64,000 nt of DNA from Nakamurella alba (GTDB taxonomy: Bacteria > Actinomycetota > Actinomycetes > Mycobacteriales > Nakamurellaceae), in contig NZ_WLYK01000005.1 in the NCBI RefSeq assembly GCF_009707545.1, forward strand, positions 1-64,000, given 5' to 3'. Below the pieces are notes generated by a model. The model was not told where the DNA came from, searched no databases, and worked only from the letters and a program-made list of their open reading frames with translations. Made by a program: the position numbers and the translations under genes. Every line of letters starts with the position of its first letter. The first letter of the stretch is position 1. This document shows positions 41,214 through 53,383 of the stretch, piece by piece.

Positions 41214-41699
41214 GTGCCTGCGCTCGTCCTCCAGCTGACCCGGGTCGGATTCCTCATCCTGCTCTGGCTCTTCGTGCTGGCCGCGATCCGGGTGATCCGG
41301 GCCGACCTGCGGGTCGCCGCCGATCCCCGGGCCGGTGGCGGCCGCCGCAGCCGGCGCCGGGACGCGAACGCCCCGGCCCGCCCGACCGCCGGCGGGGTGG
41401 CATCGATGATCCCGACGATCCTGGTGGTTACCGCGGGCAGCCTGGCCGGCACCCGGCTGCGACTGGGCGGCGGTCCGATCCTGATCGGCCGCGCGGAGGA
41501 CTCCACGCTGGTGCTGGACGACGACTACGCCTCCACCCGGCACGCGCGGATCATCCAGCAGGGGCAGGGCTATGCCGTGGAGGACCTCGGCTCGACCAAC
41601 GGGACGTACCTGGACCGGACGCGCGTGCACGCACCGATCCCGGTGCCGATCGGCGTCCCGATCCGCATCGGCCGCACGGTGATCGAGCTGAGGCCGTGA
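41214..41699 (+). CDS. fhaB: FhaB/FipA, membrane-anchored FHA protein
   Basis: 161-residue protein with one N-terminal membrane helix (VLQLTRVGFLILLWLFVLAAIRVI) and a C-terminal FHA domain (about 80-160; [41 protein letters not shown]). In mycobacteria it binds phosphorylated division proteins such as FtsZ. GTG 41214 is chosen because it starts right at the membrane helix (MPALVLQL) and the ORF cannot extend sensibly upstream. The stop overlaps the GTG of pstP (41696-41699), so the genes are translationally coupled. Confidence 0.92.
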   Translation: MPALVLQLTRVGFLILLWLFVLAAIRVIRADLRVAADPRAGGGRRSRRRDANAPARPTAGGVASMIPTILVVTAGSLAGTRLRLGGGPILIGRAEDSTLVLDDDYASTRHARIIQQGQGYAVEDLGSTNGTYLDRTRVHAPIPVPIGVPIRIGRTVIELRP

Positions 41700-43642
41700 C
41701 CCATCGGATCCGGTACGCGGCGCGCACCGACCGCGGCCTGCTGCGGGCGAACAACCAGGACTCGGTGTTCGCCGGTGACCGGCTGCTGATCATCGCCGAC
41801 GGCATGGGTGGCCATGCCGCCGGTGACGTGGCGTCCCGGCTGGTGGTTGCGGCGTTCGTACCGCTGGACGAGCTGCCCGAGGGCAGCGACATGCGCCGGC
41901 CGCTGATCGACGCGACCCGCGAGGGCAACGCCGCGATCGCCGAGACCGTGCAGGAGAACCCCGAGTTCGACGGCATGGGCACCACGCTCACCGCGCTGCT
42001 GTTCGACGGTGCCACCGTCGCCCTCGCGCACGTCGGCGACTCCCGCGCCTACCTCTACCGCAACGGCGTGCTGAACCAGATCTCGCACGACGACACCTTC
42101 GTGCAGCAGCTGGTCGACGAGGGCCGGATCACCCCGGAGGAGGCCGCGCACCACCCGCAGCGGTCGCTGCTGCTGCGGGCGCTCAACGGCAGTGACCTGG
42201 ACCCGCGGATCACCTATCGCGACGTGTCCCCCGGCGACCGCTTCCTGATCTGCAGCGACGGCCTCTCCGACTACGTCTCGCCGGAATCGATCGCGGACAG
42301 CCTGGCCGGCGAGGACCCGGACCAGGTCGCCGACACGCTGATCCAACTGGCCCTGGTCGCCGGCGGACCGGACAACGTCACGGTGATCGTCGCCGACGTA
42401 CTGGACACCGGCCCGGCGCCGGTCACCGGGCCGTTCGCCTTCGGCGACATGGACCCGGACGAGCTCGACCCCGAGGCCACCGGGCCGATGCAGCCGATCC
42501 ACGAGACCCAGCGCATGCCGTCGGTGCCGCTGCCGCCGATCCCGGAGGAGCCGGCGGCGCCGGCCGACTACGCCGATGACTACGCCGACGACGACCCGGA
42601 CGACGACAGCACCGGCGACTACTACGACGAGGACGACGACGGACCGGACGACCCGGACCGGGCCGCCGCCGGTCCCGCATCGCCCGACCGCTCGCCGCCG
42701 CCGCGGGACCGGCGCTGGGGACGGCGATCCGCCCTGGCCCTCGCCCTGGTGGTGCTGCTCGCGGTCGCCCTCGGCGGCACCTACCTCTGGACCCGCAGCA
42801 AGTACTTCGTCGGCGCGCAGGACAACCAGGTGGTCGTCTTCCGCGGCGTCGACGGTTCCGTCCTCGGCCTGACACTGGCGTCGGTCACCGAGAACTCCTG
42901 CAACGGCGCCGCCGACTGCACCCCGCTGAAGGTGACCGACCTGGTGCCCGCGGCCCAGGACCAGGTCAACGGCGGGATCGAGGTGGGCGGCCTGGACGAG
43001 GCGCGCAGCGTCATCCATCGGCTCGCCGAGCAGCAGCTGCCGGTGTGCGGCGTGCCCTCCGCCACGGGTTCCGCCGGCAGCACGAGCGATTCCGGCAGCA
43101 GCACCTCGAGCAGCAGCAGCTCGAGCGGGACGTCGGCGACCAGCTCCTCGCGCACCACCGCGAGCAGCGGCTCCGGCACCGCCACCACCTCCCGGCCGCC
43201 GAGCGCCTCCCGATCGAGCGCCTCCCGACCGAGCGCCTCCGGGTCGGTCGGCGCGTCCGCATCGGGCACCCCGTCGGCCCCGGTCAGCGGCACCAGTCGG
43301 TCCGCGGTGCAGGGGCTGGGCGCCACCACCGTGACCACCACGGTCACCACCACCGTGACCGCCGGCAGCGGCATCACCGTGAACACGATCGTTCCCACGG
43401 ACACCCTGATCTCGAGCGCACCAGGGACGCCGAGTGCGTCGGGCAGCGCGAGCGCGTCGGGCGGCGCGAGCGCCCCGAGTGCATCGAGCGGCACCCGGAC
43501 CACCCGCACCACCCCGACCGTCACGGTGACCAGCACCGTGACCACCACCCCGACCGTCCCGACCACCGCTGGGAGCACGGCCGGGACCACCCCGACCACC
43601 GCCCCCGAGGTCCCGGGCGTGACGTGCCGGGTGGCCGGGTGA
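41696..43642 (+). CDS. pstP: PstP, PP2C-type Ser/Thr phosphatase
   Basis: 648-residue membrane phosphatase that reverses PknA/PknB phosphorylation. The PP2C catalytic domain (about 1-240) has the metal-binding motifs RANNQDSV, IADGMGGHAAGD, GDSRAYLYR, CSDGLSDYV and GGPDNVTVIVAD. An acidic Asp/Pro linker precedes one transmembrane helix (about 345-365). The external C-terminal part is long: after about residue 455 it is almost wholly Ser/Thr/Gly/Pro, making the protein about 130 residues longer than Mtb PstP (514). Start GTG overlaps the fhaB stop. Confidence 0.93.
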   Translation: MTHRIRYAARTDRGLLRANNQDSVFAGDRLLIIADGMGGHAAGDVASRLVVAAFVPLDELPEGSDMRRPLIDATREGNAAIAETVQENPEFDGMGTTLTALLFDGATVALAHVGDSRAYLYRNGVLNQISHDDTFVQQLVDEGRITPEEAAHHPQRSLLLRALNGSDLDPRITYRDVSPGDRFLICSDGLSDYVSPESIADSLAGEDPDQVADTLIQLALVAGGPDNVTVIVADVLDTGPAPVTGPFAFGDMDPDELDPEATGPMQPIHETQRMPSVPLPPIPEEPAAPADYADDYADDDPDDDSTGDYYDEDDDGPDDPDRAAAGPASPDRSPPPRDRRWGRRSALALALVVLLAVALGGTYLWTRSKYFVGAQDNQVVVFRGVDGSVLGLTLASVTENSCNGAADCTPLKVTDLVPAAQDQVNGGIEVGGLDEARSVIHRLAEQQLPVCGVPSATGSAGSTSDSGSSTSSSSSSSGTSATSSSRTTASSGSGTATTSRPPSASRSSASRPSASGSVGASASGTPSAPVSGTSRSAVQGLGATTVTTTVTTTVTAGSGITVNTIVPTDTLISSAPGTPSASGSASASGGASAPSASSGTRTTRTTPTVTVTSTVTTTPTVPTTAGSTAGTTPTTAPEVPGVTCRVAG

Positions 43643-43670
43643 GGTCCGACCCCGCGAGCTGGGTGGTCGG

Positions 43671-45131
43671 GTGAGCGCGCCCCGCACCCCACCGCGTCCG
43701 TTCGCCGCGCTGCGCCGCCCCACCGGCCGGGCCGCGGAGATCTGGATGCTGGTGTTCGCCGCGGTCATCGTGACCGCGGCGCTGGTGATCGTCGAGCTGA
43801 ACCAGTCCCGCGAGCTGACCCTGCAGCTGGCCTGGTACGGGCTCGGCTACCTCGCCGCGCTGGCGATCGCGCACCTGCTGATCCGCACCTTCGCCCCGTA
43901 CGCCGACCCGGTGCTGCTGCCGCTGGTCGCGCTGCTCAACGGTCTCGGCCTGGTGATGATCTACCGGCTCGATCTGGCGAGGGCGGCGGCCGGGACGGCG
44001 AACTGCGGGGTGCCGGCCGACCAGCCGCAGGCCCCGACCCAGCTGCTGTGGACCGGCGTCGCGCTGCTGTTCCTGCTGGCCACGCTGATGATCGTCAAGG
44101 ACCACACCAAGCTGGCGGAGTACTCGTACACGCTGCTGCTGCTCGGTGTGCTGTTCCTGGCGCTGCCGTCGGTGCTGCCGGCCAGCCTGTCCGAGGTCAA
44201 CGGCGCCAAGATCTGGATCAAGATCCCCGGCCTGCTGTCGATCCAGCCGGCCGAATTCGCCAAGATCGCGCTGATCGTCTTCGCCGCCGCGTTCCTGACC
44301 AGCAAGCAGCAGGTGCTGACCGGTGCCGGCAAGAAGTTCCTGGGCCTGACCCTGCCGCGGGCCCGCGACCTCGGCCCGCTGCTGCTCGCCCTGGTCATCT
44401 GTCTCGCGGTGCTGGTCCGCGGCAAGGACCTCGGCACCTCGCTGCTGATCTTCGGCGTGATGCTGGTGATGATCTACCTGGCCACCTCGCGGGTGTCCTG
44501 GCTGATCATCGGCCTGGTCGGGTTCGGCGGCGGCGCGTACCTGGCGTACCGGCTGTTCGGTCACGTCCGGCAGCGGGTCGACATCTGGCTGCACCCGTTC
44601 GACGACCCGACCGGCGACGGCTACCAGCTGGTGCAGTCGCTGTTCGGCCTGGGCACCGGCGGCATCTTCGGCACCGGGCTGGGCGCCGGCCGGCCGAACA
44701 TCGTGCCGTGCGCCTCCACCGACTTCATCGCCTCCGGACTCGGCGAGGAGCTGGGCCTGGTCGGGCTCACCGTGGTGCTGCTCTGCTACCTGCTGCTGGC
44801 CGGCCGCGGCATCCGCGCCGGGCTGTCGGTGGGCGACACCTTCGGCCGGCTGCTGGCCGGCGGCCTCGCCTTCACCCTGGTCTTCCAGATGTTCATCGTG
44901 GTCGGCGGCGTCACCCGGCTGATCCCGCTGACCGGCCTGACCACGCCGTTCCTGTCCTACGGCGGGTCCAGCCTGCTGGCGAACTACATCATCCTGGCGC
45001 TGCTGGTGCGGATCTCGGACTCCTCCCGCCGGCCCAAGGACCCGCCGGCACCCGCCGCCCCCAAGCGCGAGTCGCTGAACGAGGCGATGACCCAGGTCGT
45101 CCCGCTGACGAAGCGGGGTGATCAGGAGTGA
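43671..45131 (+). CDS. rodA: RodA, SEDS-family peptidoglycan glycosyltransferase
   Basis: 486-residue membrane protein with about ten helices that polymerises glycan strands for cell elongation; it works with the transpeptidase encoded next. Conserved regions IWIKIPGLLSIQPAEFAKIALI, DIWLHPFDDPTGDGYQLVQSL (the family Asp residue), TDFIASGLGEELGLVG and GLTTPFLSYGGSSLLANY are all typical of SEDS proteins. The GTG start lies 28 bp after pstP. Its stop overlaps the pbpA GTG (GTGA at 45128), so elongation synthase and transpeptidase are made in a fixed ratio. Confidence 0.94.
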   Translation: MSAPRTPPRPFAALRRPTGRAAEIWMLVFAAVIVTAALVIVELNQSRELTLQLAWYGLGYLAALAIAHLLIRTFAPYADPVLLPLVALLNGLGLVMIYRLDLARAAAGTANCGVPADQPQAPTQLLWTGVALLFLLATLMIVKDHTKLAEYSYTLLLLGVLFLALPSVLPASLSEVNGAKIWIKIPGLLSIQPAEFAKIALIVFAAAFLTSKQQVLTGAGKKFLGLTLPRARDLGPLLLALVICLAVLVRGKDLGTSLLIFGVMLVMIYLATSRVSWLIIGLVGFGGGAYLAYRLFGHVRQRVDIWLHPFDDPTGDGYQLVQSLFGLGTGGIFGTGLGAGRPNIVPCASTDFIASGLGEELGLVGLTVVLLCYLLLAGRGIRAGLSVGDTFGRLLAGGLAFTLVFQMFIVVGGVTRLIPLTGLTTPFLSYGGSSLLANYIILALLVRISDSSRRPKDPPAPAAPKRESLNEAMTQVVPLTKRGDQE

Positions 45132-46603
45132 AGCTGCCGATGCAACGGATCGGCGTCGCGGTGATGGTGCTGATCGTGCTGCTGCTGGGCAACCTCACCT
45201 ACCTGCAGGTGATCCAGGCCCCGGAACTGCGCGCCGATCCGCACAACTCGCGCACCACGCTCGACGAGTACTCCCGCCAGCGTGGCCAGATCACCGCCGG
45301 TGGCATCGTTCTCGCCCGCTCCGACCCGAGCGACGACGCGTTCCGGTACCTGCGGATCTACCCGGAGGGCGCGGTCTACCAGCCGATCACCGGCTACTAC
45401 TCGACCGTCTACGGCGCCACCGGGATCGAGAAGTCGATGAACTCGATCCTGGCCGGCGACGACGACGCGTTGGTCGGCGGGCAACTCGGTGACATCCTCA
45501 CCGGGCGGGACCCGCGCGGCGGCAACGTGCAGCTGACCGTGGTGCCGGCGATCCAGCAGGCCGCCTACGACGCGCTGAGCTCGAAGGGCTACGCCGGGTC
45601 GGTGGTGGCGCTGAACCCGAAGACCGGCGCCGTGCTCGCCCTGGTGTCCACGCCGTCCTACGACCCGAACCCGCTGGCCAGCCACAACCAGGACGTGCAG
45701 CGCCGGCAGTCCGACATCATCAACTCCGGCGAGCCGTCGGTGAAACTGAACCGGGCGATCGGTGCCGTCTACCCGCCCGGATCGACATTCAAGCTGGTGG
45801 TCTCGGCCGCCGCCCTGCAGAACGGGTACACCCCGACCAGCCAGGTCACCGGTGAGCCCACCATCGACCTGCCCGGCACCGGAGGCGCCACCCTGTCCAA
45901 CTTCCAGGGCGAGAGCTGCGGCGACTCGGGCAGTTCCGAGGTCGACTTCGTGACGGCGCTGGCCTTCTCCTGCAACACCGCCTTCGCCGAGGTCGGCATG
46001 GCGCTCGGCGGCGACAAGCTGCGGGCCCAGGCCGCGGCCCTCGGGGTGGACGGGAACGGCTACGACATCGGGCTGGACGTCACCCCGTCCCGGCTCGGCG
46101 ACCTCGCCGACCCGGCGGCGGTGGCCCAGAGTTCCATCGGGCAGCGGGATGTCGCGTTCACCCCGTTCCAGGACGCGATCATCGCGGCGACGATCGCGAA
46201 CCACGGTGTCCGGATGAACCCGTACCTGGTCGACCGGACCACCCGGCCGGATCTGTCGGTGATCTCGCAGACCGAGCCGTCGGTGGCGAACCAGGACGCC
46301 ATGCCCACCGCCGTCGCCGACCAGATCCGGGACATGATGATCGAGTCGGAGAGCGAGACCACCGGCAACGGGTCGCTGGCCGGCGTGACCATCGCGTCCA
46401 AGACCGGCACCGCCGAGCACGGCACCGACCCGAAGAACACCGCGCCGCACGCCTGGTACGTGGCGTTCGCCCCGGCCGAGGACCCGCAGATCGCGGTCGC
46501 CGTGCTGGTGGAGAACGGCGGCAACGGGGACCTGTCCGGCACCGGGGGCAAGATCGCCTCCCCGATCGGTCGCACCGTCATCGGCGCGGCGCTGGGCGGG
46601 TGA
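45128..46603 (+). CDS. pbpA: PbpA, class B penicillin-binding protein
   Basis: 491-residue transpeptidase with an N-terminal membrane anchor ([24 protein letters not shown]). Active-site motifs: SxxK in PPGSTFKLV (about residue 219), SxN in SCNTAFAE (about 280) and KTG in SKTGTAEHG (about 424). The N-terminal non-catalytic domain contains [19 protein letters not shown]. It is the cognate cross-linking partner of RodA in this operon and a known PknB-pathway target in mycobacteria. It overlaps rodA and is 4 bp from pknA. Confidence 0.94.
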   Translation: MKLPMQRIGVAVMVLIVLLLGNLTYLQVIQAPELRADPHNSRTTLDEYSRQRGQITAGGIVLARSDPSDDAFRYLRIYPEGAVYQPITGYYSTVYGATGIEKSMNSILAGDDDALVGGQLGDILTGRDPRGGNVQLTVVPAIQQAAYDALSSKGYAGSVVALNPKTGAVLALVSTPSYDPNPLASHNQDVQRRQSDIINSGEPSVKLNRAIGAVYPPGSTFKLVVSAAALQNGYTPTSQVTGEPTIDLPGTGGATLSNFQGESCGDSGSSEVDFVTALAFSCNTAFAEVGMALGGDKLRAQAAALGVDGNGYDIGLDVTPSRLGDLADPAAVAQSSIGQRDVAFTPFQDAIIAATIANHGVRMNPYLVDRTTRPDLSVISQTEPSVANQDAMPTAVADQIRDMMIESESETTGNGSLAGVTIASKTGTAEHGTDPKNTAPHAWYVAFAPAEDPQIAVAVLVENGGNGDLSGTGGKIASPIGRTVIGAALGG

Positions 46604-46607
46604 GGAC

Positions 46608-47765
46608 ATGTCGCTGACCCCCGGACTGCTGCTGTCCGACCGCTACCGGCTGACCAGCCGGATCGCCGTCGGCGGCATGGGTGAGGTGTGGGTGGCCGAG
46701 GACACCCGGCTGGCCCGGAACGTCGCGGTCAAGATCCTGAAGTCCGAGCTGACCAGCGACCCGGAGTTCGTCGACCGGTTCCGGTCGGAGGCCCGGATCA
46801 CCGCCTCGCTCAACCACTCCGGCATCGCCGCCGTGCACGACTACGGCGAGGTGGCCTCCATCGCCGGTGGCCCGCGGGACACCGCGTTCCTGGTGATGGA
46901 ACTGGTCACCGGCGAGCCGCTGTCGGCAGTGCTGGCGCGCACCCCGCGGCTGTCCGTCCCACGCACGCTGGACGTGCTGGAGCAGTCGGGCAAGGCGTTG
47001 CAGGTGGCCCATGCCCAGGCCCTGGTGCACCGGGACATCAAACCGGGCAACATCCTGATCACCCCGTCCGGCCAGGTGAAGATCACCGACTTCGGCATCG
47101 CCAAGGTGGCCTACCAGGTGCCGGTGACCCGCGGCGGCATGGTGATGGGCACGGCCCAGTACCTCTCCCCCGAGCAGGCGTCCGGGCTGGAGGCGGTCCC
47201 CGCGTCCGATGTCTACGCCCTCGGGATCGTCGCCTACGAGTGCCTGGCCGGGCACCGACCGTTCAACGGCGAGCACCCGCTGTCGGTGGCGATGATGCAG
47301 GTCCGCGAGGAGCCGCCGCCGCTGCCGCCGGACATCCCGCCGCCGGTGGTCGCGCTGGTGATGCGGATGCTGGCCAAGGACCCGGCCGCCCGGTTCCCGG
47401 ACGGCGCCACGGTGTCCCGCGCGGTCGCGGCGGTGCGGGCCGGCGGCAACCCGAGCGTCGGATTCGGCCCGCCGGCCTCCGGCGGGGTGCCGGCACCCAT
47501 CCCGTCGGCCCCGGTCCCGCAGGTGCCACCGCGCGCCGTGCCCACCCCGATCGGCCCGGCGAACTACCCGATGACCGGGGCGGTGCCGCAGGTCGGCGGC
47601 CGCCGGACCGGTCTGGCGGTGCTGATCACGCTGATCATCCTGGCGGTGGTGGCCGTGGCCGGGATCCTGGTGATCACGGTGGGATCCAACAGCTCGGGAG
47701 CGCCGCCGGCCGCGATCCCACTCGGGCTGCTCCAGCTGTTCGGCGGAGATGGAGGATCGACGTGA
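46608..47765 (+). CDS. pknA: PknA, Ser/Thr protein kinase
   Basis: 385-residue transmembrane kinase that regulates cell shape and division. Kinase domain residues about 10-275: glycine loop [15 protein letters not shown], invariant Lys in VAVKILK, catalytic [12 protein letters not shown] (about 141), DFGIAKV, and the activation-loop/P+1 region [14 protein letters not shown] Pro-rich juxtamembrane segment and one membrane helix (about 330-352; [19 protein letters not shown]) follow; there is no PASTA tail. It is the fourth gene of rodA-pbpA-pknA-pknB, with a 271-bp gap to pknB, whereas the two genes are adjacent in mycobacteria. Confidence 0.93.
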   Translation: MSLTPGLLLSDRYRLTSRIAVGGMGEVWVAEDTRLARNVAVKILKSELTSDPEFVDRFRSEARITASLNHSGIAAVHDYGEVASIAGGPRDTAFLVMELVTGEPLSAVLARTPRLSVPRTLDVLEQSGKALQVAHAQALVHRDIKPGNILITPSGQVKITDFGIAKVAYQVPVTRGGMVMGTAQYLSPEQASGLEAVPASDVYALGIVAYECLAGHRPFNGEHPLSVAMMQVREEPPPLPPDIPPPVVALVMRMLAKDPAARFPDGATVSRAVAAVRAGGNPSVGFGPPASGGVPAPIPSAPVPQVPPRAVPTPIGPANYPMTGAVPQVGGRRTGLAVLITLIILAVVAVAGILVITVGSNSSGAPPAAIPLGLLQLFGGDGGST

Positions 47766-48036
47766 TGCAGGTCACCCGCCCGGTCCACGCAACGAAGGCC
47801 GCCTCCCGCGCGTCCTTCCGGGTACGGCCAGAACCCTGCCGTCCTCCGGACCCACCGGCCCTTGATGCCACAGGTGGGACGATGGGCGGTGGTCCCGGCC
47901 GTTCCGGCATGTCCGGGGCTGTTCCCGATCTGTCCGGGGACGGACCAGATCCGTCCGGGGACGGCAGCATCGCAGGGGATACGACACACAGGCCCGCAGC
48001 AGGGCGACACGGTTTCGACGGAGGACGCAGCACACG

Positions 48037-50313
<2,277 letters not shown>

Positions 50314-50336
50314 TCCCGCCACCCACGTCGCGACAT

Positions 50337-50368
50337 CCGGCCCCCTCCCTTCCGCGGGAGGGGGCCGG
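50337..50368 (+). terminator. Strong terminator after pknB
   Basis: A perfect 13-bp GC stem (CCGGCCCCCTCCC and complement) with a 6-nt loop lies 24 bp after the pknB stop. It ends the envelope-signalling operon. Confidence 0.8.
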
Positions 50369-50595
50369 ACCGCATTCCGGGTCCTTCCTGCTGCTCACAT
50401 GTTCCGGCCCACGGCTCTCCTGCCGTCCACATCTCCGGAGCCACGCACCGGACTGTCGTCGGGGATCACCGCAGGTCGCGGGTTCGTCGCGGTGCGGACC
50501 GGGAACTCCGGCTCACAGGGCCCTGACAGCAACTCCCCCTGTCGGCCCACGACCCGCTCAGAAGTTCCACACGCATGCGGAGAACAGTGACCGAC

Positions 50596-52440
50596 ATGAC
50601 CGAGCAGAACCAGCCGACCGGGGATCATCGCCCGGGCACCCCTGACGCCGACCTCCCGGCGACCCCCAGCAGCTTCCCGTCGGCCGGCTCCACCGGGCAC
50701 GACGCGACCACCACCTCCGACGCCACCCTCGTCGGCGGGTACATCGGGCACTCCGATGCCGCCGGTTCCGCCGATGCCTCCGGCTGGACGGACCACGCGC
50801 CCCGCGCCGAGGCCGACGCCTCGTCGCCGGCCACCGGGCCCATCCCGAGCTCCGCCCCCGCTGCGGCTGCACCCGCGGCTGCCGGATCCGGGCCGGTGCC
50901 GACCACCTCGGGCCCGGTCCACACCTACGGCTCCGCGACCGCCGCCCCCGCAGCGTCGTCGCCCCCCTCCGAGACCACCTCGGGCGCACCGGCCGGCGGC
51001 TGGAGTTCCGCGTACGGCCAGAACTACGACCGCACCCGCAGCTGGAACGAGTCCGGCTCGTACGACGAGCCCACCGGTGGTGGGTACGGCGGGACCGCCT
51101 GGTCGCAGGCCTACCGGACAGGTGCCACCCCCGCGGCGGCGGCCGGATCGACAGGATCGGCCGGCTCAACCGGCGCACAGGGCTGGTCCGGACGCACCGA
51201 TCCGCACGGCTTCCGCCCCGCCGGGTTCGCCCCGGCCGTCGGTGGCGCGCACGGCGCACCGCAGGGCGGCACCACCACGGTGCCCAGCACCCGTGGTCGC
51301 AAGCGCAGCGGCAGGACCGTCGGGATCATCGCCGTGGCAACGGTTCTCGCCCTCGGTGCCGGATTCGGCGGCGGCGTGCTCGGGGCGAGGGTGGGCAGCA
51401 GCTCCACCGCCGCCGCGGTCGACAACTCGCTCACCCAGAACGAGAGCGGCACCACCGTCTCCGACACCCAGCCGGTCGCCTCCGGCGTGCAGGCCGTCGC
51501 GAACAAGGTGCTGCCGTCGGTGGTCTCGATCCTCTCGGTGTCGCAGACCGAGTCGGGGGAGGGCTCGGGCATCATCCTGTCCTCCGACGGCCTGATCCTC
51601 ACCAACAACCACGTGGTCGCCGGCGCCGAGGAACTGACCGTCCGCTTCAACGACGGCACCACCGCCACCGCCAAGATCATCGGCGCGGATGCCACCGACG
51701 ACCTCGCCGTCATCAAGGCCGACGGGGTGTCCGGACTGACCGTCGCCGCCCTCGGCTCCTCCGATGCCGTCGAGGTCGGCCAGCCGGTGGTCGCGATCGG
51801 TTCGCCGCTGGGTCTCTCGGCCACCGTCACCTCGGGCATCGTCTCGGCGCTCGACCGGCCGGTGCGCACCTCGTCGTCGGACAGCCAGCAGCAGCAGCCG
51901 GGCGGTCAGCAGACGACCACCCAGGACACGGTGCTCAACGCCATCCAGACCGACGCCGCGATCAACCCGGGCAACTCCGGCGGTCCGCTGGTGAACATGA
52001 ACGGTGAGGTCATCGGAATCAACTCGGCCATCGCCTCGCTGTCCTCCAGCCAGACCTCGCAGGGCGGTTCCATCGGCGTCGGGTTCGCGATCCCGATCGA
52101 CCAGGCCCGTCGGATCGCCCAGGAGATCGTCGACACCGGCAAGGCCAGCCACGCCGTGCTCGGCGCTTCGGTCAGCGACGCGACCGCCGCCGGCACCAAC
52201 GACCTGCTGACCACCGGTGCGGAGATCGCCGACGTCACCTCCGGTGGCGGTGCGGCGGGTGCCGGGCTGCAGGCCGGCGACGTCATCACCAAGGTCGGCG
52301 ACCAGACCGTCGAGTCGGCGGACGCACTGATCGCCGCGATCCGGGCGCAGGATCCGGGCAGCCAGGTGGAGATCACCTACCTCCGCGGCACGACCTCCGC
52401 CACCGCCACCGTCACCCTCGGGTCCGCGACCTCGGAGTGA
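50596..52440 (+). CDS. HtrA/DegP-like membrane-anchored serine protease with PDZ domain
   Basis: 614-residue protease for periplasmic/surface quality control. A long disordered N-terminal part (Pro/Ser/Gly, about 1-235) lies before a membrane helix (GIIAVATVLALGAGFGGGVLGARV, about 242-265). The trypsin-like domain has His in LTNNHVVAG (about 337), Asp in DATDDLAVI (about 367) and Ser in PGNSGGPL (about 459). A C-terminal PDZ domain starts near ASVSDATAAG and contains GAGLQAGDVITKVGD. ATG 50596 is used; ATG 50575 and GTG 50587 are alternatives, and GGAGA at 50579 suits 50596 best. In mycobacteria no such gene lies between pknB and trpG, so this is a lineage-specific insertion. CAGGGCCCTG at 50516-50525 is a small palindrome in its promoter region. 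Confidence 0.88.
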   Translation: MTEQNQPTGDHRPGTPDADLPATPSSFPSAGSTGHDATTTSDATLVGGYIGHSDAAGSADASGWTDHAPRAEADASSPATGPIPSSAPAAAAPAAAGSGPVPTTSGPVHTYGSATAAPAASSPPSETTSGAPAGGWSSAYGQNYDRTRSWNESGSYDEPTGGGYGGTAWSQAYRTGATPAAAAGSTGSAGSTGAQGWSGRTDPHGFRPAGFAPAVGGAHGAPQGGTTTVPSTRGRKRSGRTVGIIAVATVLALGAGFGGGVLGARVGSSSTAAAVDNSLTQNESGTTVSDTQPVASGVQAVANKVLPSVVSILSVSQTESGEGSGIILSSDGLILTNNHVVAGAEELTVRFNDGTTATAKIIGADATDDLAVIKADGVSGLTVAALGSSDAVEVGQPVVAIGSPLGLSATVTSGIVSALDRPVRTSSSDSQQQQPGGQQTTTQDTVLNAIQTDAAINPGNSGGPLVNMNGEVIGINSAIASLSSSQTSQGGSIGVGFAIPIDQARRIAQEIVDTGKASHAVLGASVSDATAAGTNDLLTTGAEIADVTSGGGAAGAGLQAGDVITKVGDQTVESADALIAAIRAQDPGSQVEITYLRGTTSATATVTLGSATSE

Positions 52441-52501
52441 TCAGGGTGATCCGGTGATCGCAGTGATCACAGAGGGCTGACCGGCCCGCACCTGAAAGAC
52501 C

Positions 52502-52540
52502 CACGGCCGCCGCATCGCTTCCCGAGGTGCGGCGGCCGTG
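52502..52540. terminator. Terminator between htrA-like gene and trpG
   Basis: A perfect 13-bp stem CACGGCCGCCGCA with its complement TGCGGCGGCCGTG, inner loop 13 nt, between two convergent genes. It can serve the plus-strand protease gene and the minus-strand trpG gene. Confidence 0.75.
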
Positions 52541-52607
52541 CCGTTCCGCCCGTTGCCCCGTCCCCGCGTGAGCGGTGGCGGGGCATCGGCATTCCCGGTG
52601 GGGTCGA

Positions 52608-52623
52608 CGTTCCAGCTGGAACG
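52608..52623. repeat. Dispersed palindrome CGTTCCAGCTGGAACG, copy 1
   Basis: A perfect 16-bp palindrome; with its flanking A and T it is an 18-bp palindrome. It lies 23 bp from the 3' end of trpG, between the terminator and the gene. Other copies follow at 53820, 53891, 54121 (imperfect), 54998 (imperfect) and one at 14733. Confidence 0.85.
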
Positions 52624-52645
52624 TCCCGGCGCAGCGCGAGTGGAC

Positions 52646-53290
52646 TCAGCCGGCGGAGACGCGCAGCCGCTCGACGTCGTCCTCGAGTGGGGCGACCAGC
52701 TCGGCGGCGGCGGGGTCACCGCAGGTCGCCAGCCAGTTCGCCAGCAGCCGGTGACCGCCCTGGGTCAGCACGGACTCGGGGTGGAACTGCACTCCCTCGA
52801 TCTGGTACTCGCGGTGCCGGATGCCCATGATCACGCCGCCGACGGTCCGGGCGGTGACCTCGAGCTCGGGCGGCAGGGTGCCGTCGACCGCGGCCAGCGA
52901 GTGGTAGCGGGTGGCGGTGAAGGGGTCGGGCAGGCCGGCGAGCACGCCGCTGCCGGTGTGCTCGACCAGTGAGGTACGGCCGTGCAGCAGCTCCTCGGCG
53001 CGGTCGACCACCCCGCCGTACACCTCGGCGATCGCCTGGTGGCCGAGGCAGACGCCGAGCACCGGCATCCGCCCCTGGGCCCATCGCACCATGTCCTCGG
53101 TCACGCCGGCGTCGGCGGGCGTCCCGGGTCCGGGGGACAGCAGGATGCCGTCCACCTCCAGGCCGTCGACCTCGTCGGTCGTCACGGCGTCGTTGCGGCG
53201 CACGACGCACTCGGCGCCGAGCTGCTGGAGGTACTGGACCAGGTTGAAGACGAAGGAGTCGTAGTTGTCCACGACCAGGATGCGGGTCAC
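52646..53290 (-). CDS. trpG: Glutamine amidotransferase, anthranilate/aminodeoxychorismate synthase component II
   Basis: 214-residue class I glutamine amidotransferase that feeds ammonia from glutamine to TrpE or PabB in tryptophan or folate synthesis. Active-site Cys in LGVCLGHQAIAE (about residue 81), catalytic His/Glu in QFHPESVL near residue 180, and the N-terminal VVDNYDSFVFNLVQYL. The position next to pknB matches Rv0013 of M. tuberculosis. GTG 53290 is chosen (MTRILVVDNYDSF); the longer frame reads through the promoter region of the divergent polyketide-cyclase-like gene. No partner subunit is encoded here. Confidence 0.92.
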   Translation of the reverse strand: MTRILVVDNYDSFVFNLVQYLQQLGAECVVRRNDAVTTDEVDGLEVDGILLSPGPGTPADAGVTEDMVRWAQGRMPVLGVCLGHQAIAEVYGGVVDRAEELLHGRTSLVEHTGSGVLAGLPDPFTATRYHSLAAVDGTLPPELEVTARTVGGVIMGIRHREYQIEGVQFHPESVLTQGGHRLLANWLATCGDPAAAELVAPLEDDVERLRVSAG

Positions 53291-53383
53291 CCGACAAGGG
53301 TGCCATGCACCGGGTGCGCGACGGAACGGACTTCCGGAGGTCCGGACGGGTGTGGTGCACGGCGCCGGGGGAAGAGAGCAGTC

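Noticed and set aside
43075..43640. Repeat-rich Ser/Thr tail of pstP as a separate surface-protein gene
   Set aside because: The frame is continuous with the phosphatase, with no stop or start codon of its own and no ribosome-binding site.
52608..52623. parS site for chromosome partitioning
   Set aside because: The known parS is TGTTTCACGTGAAACA; this palindrome has CAGCTG in the centre and differs in the outer positions, so it was kept only as an unexplained repeat.
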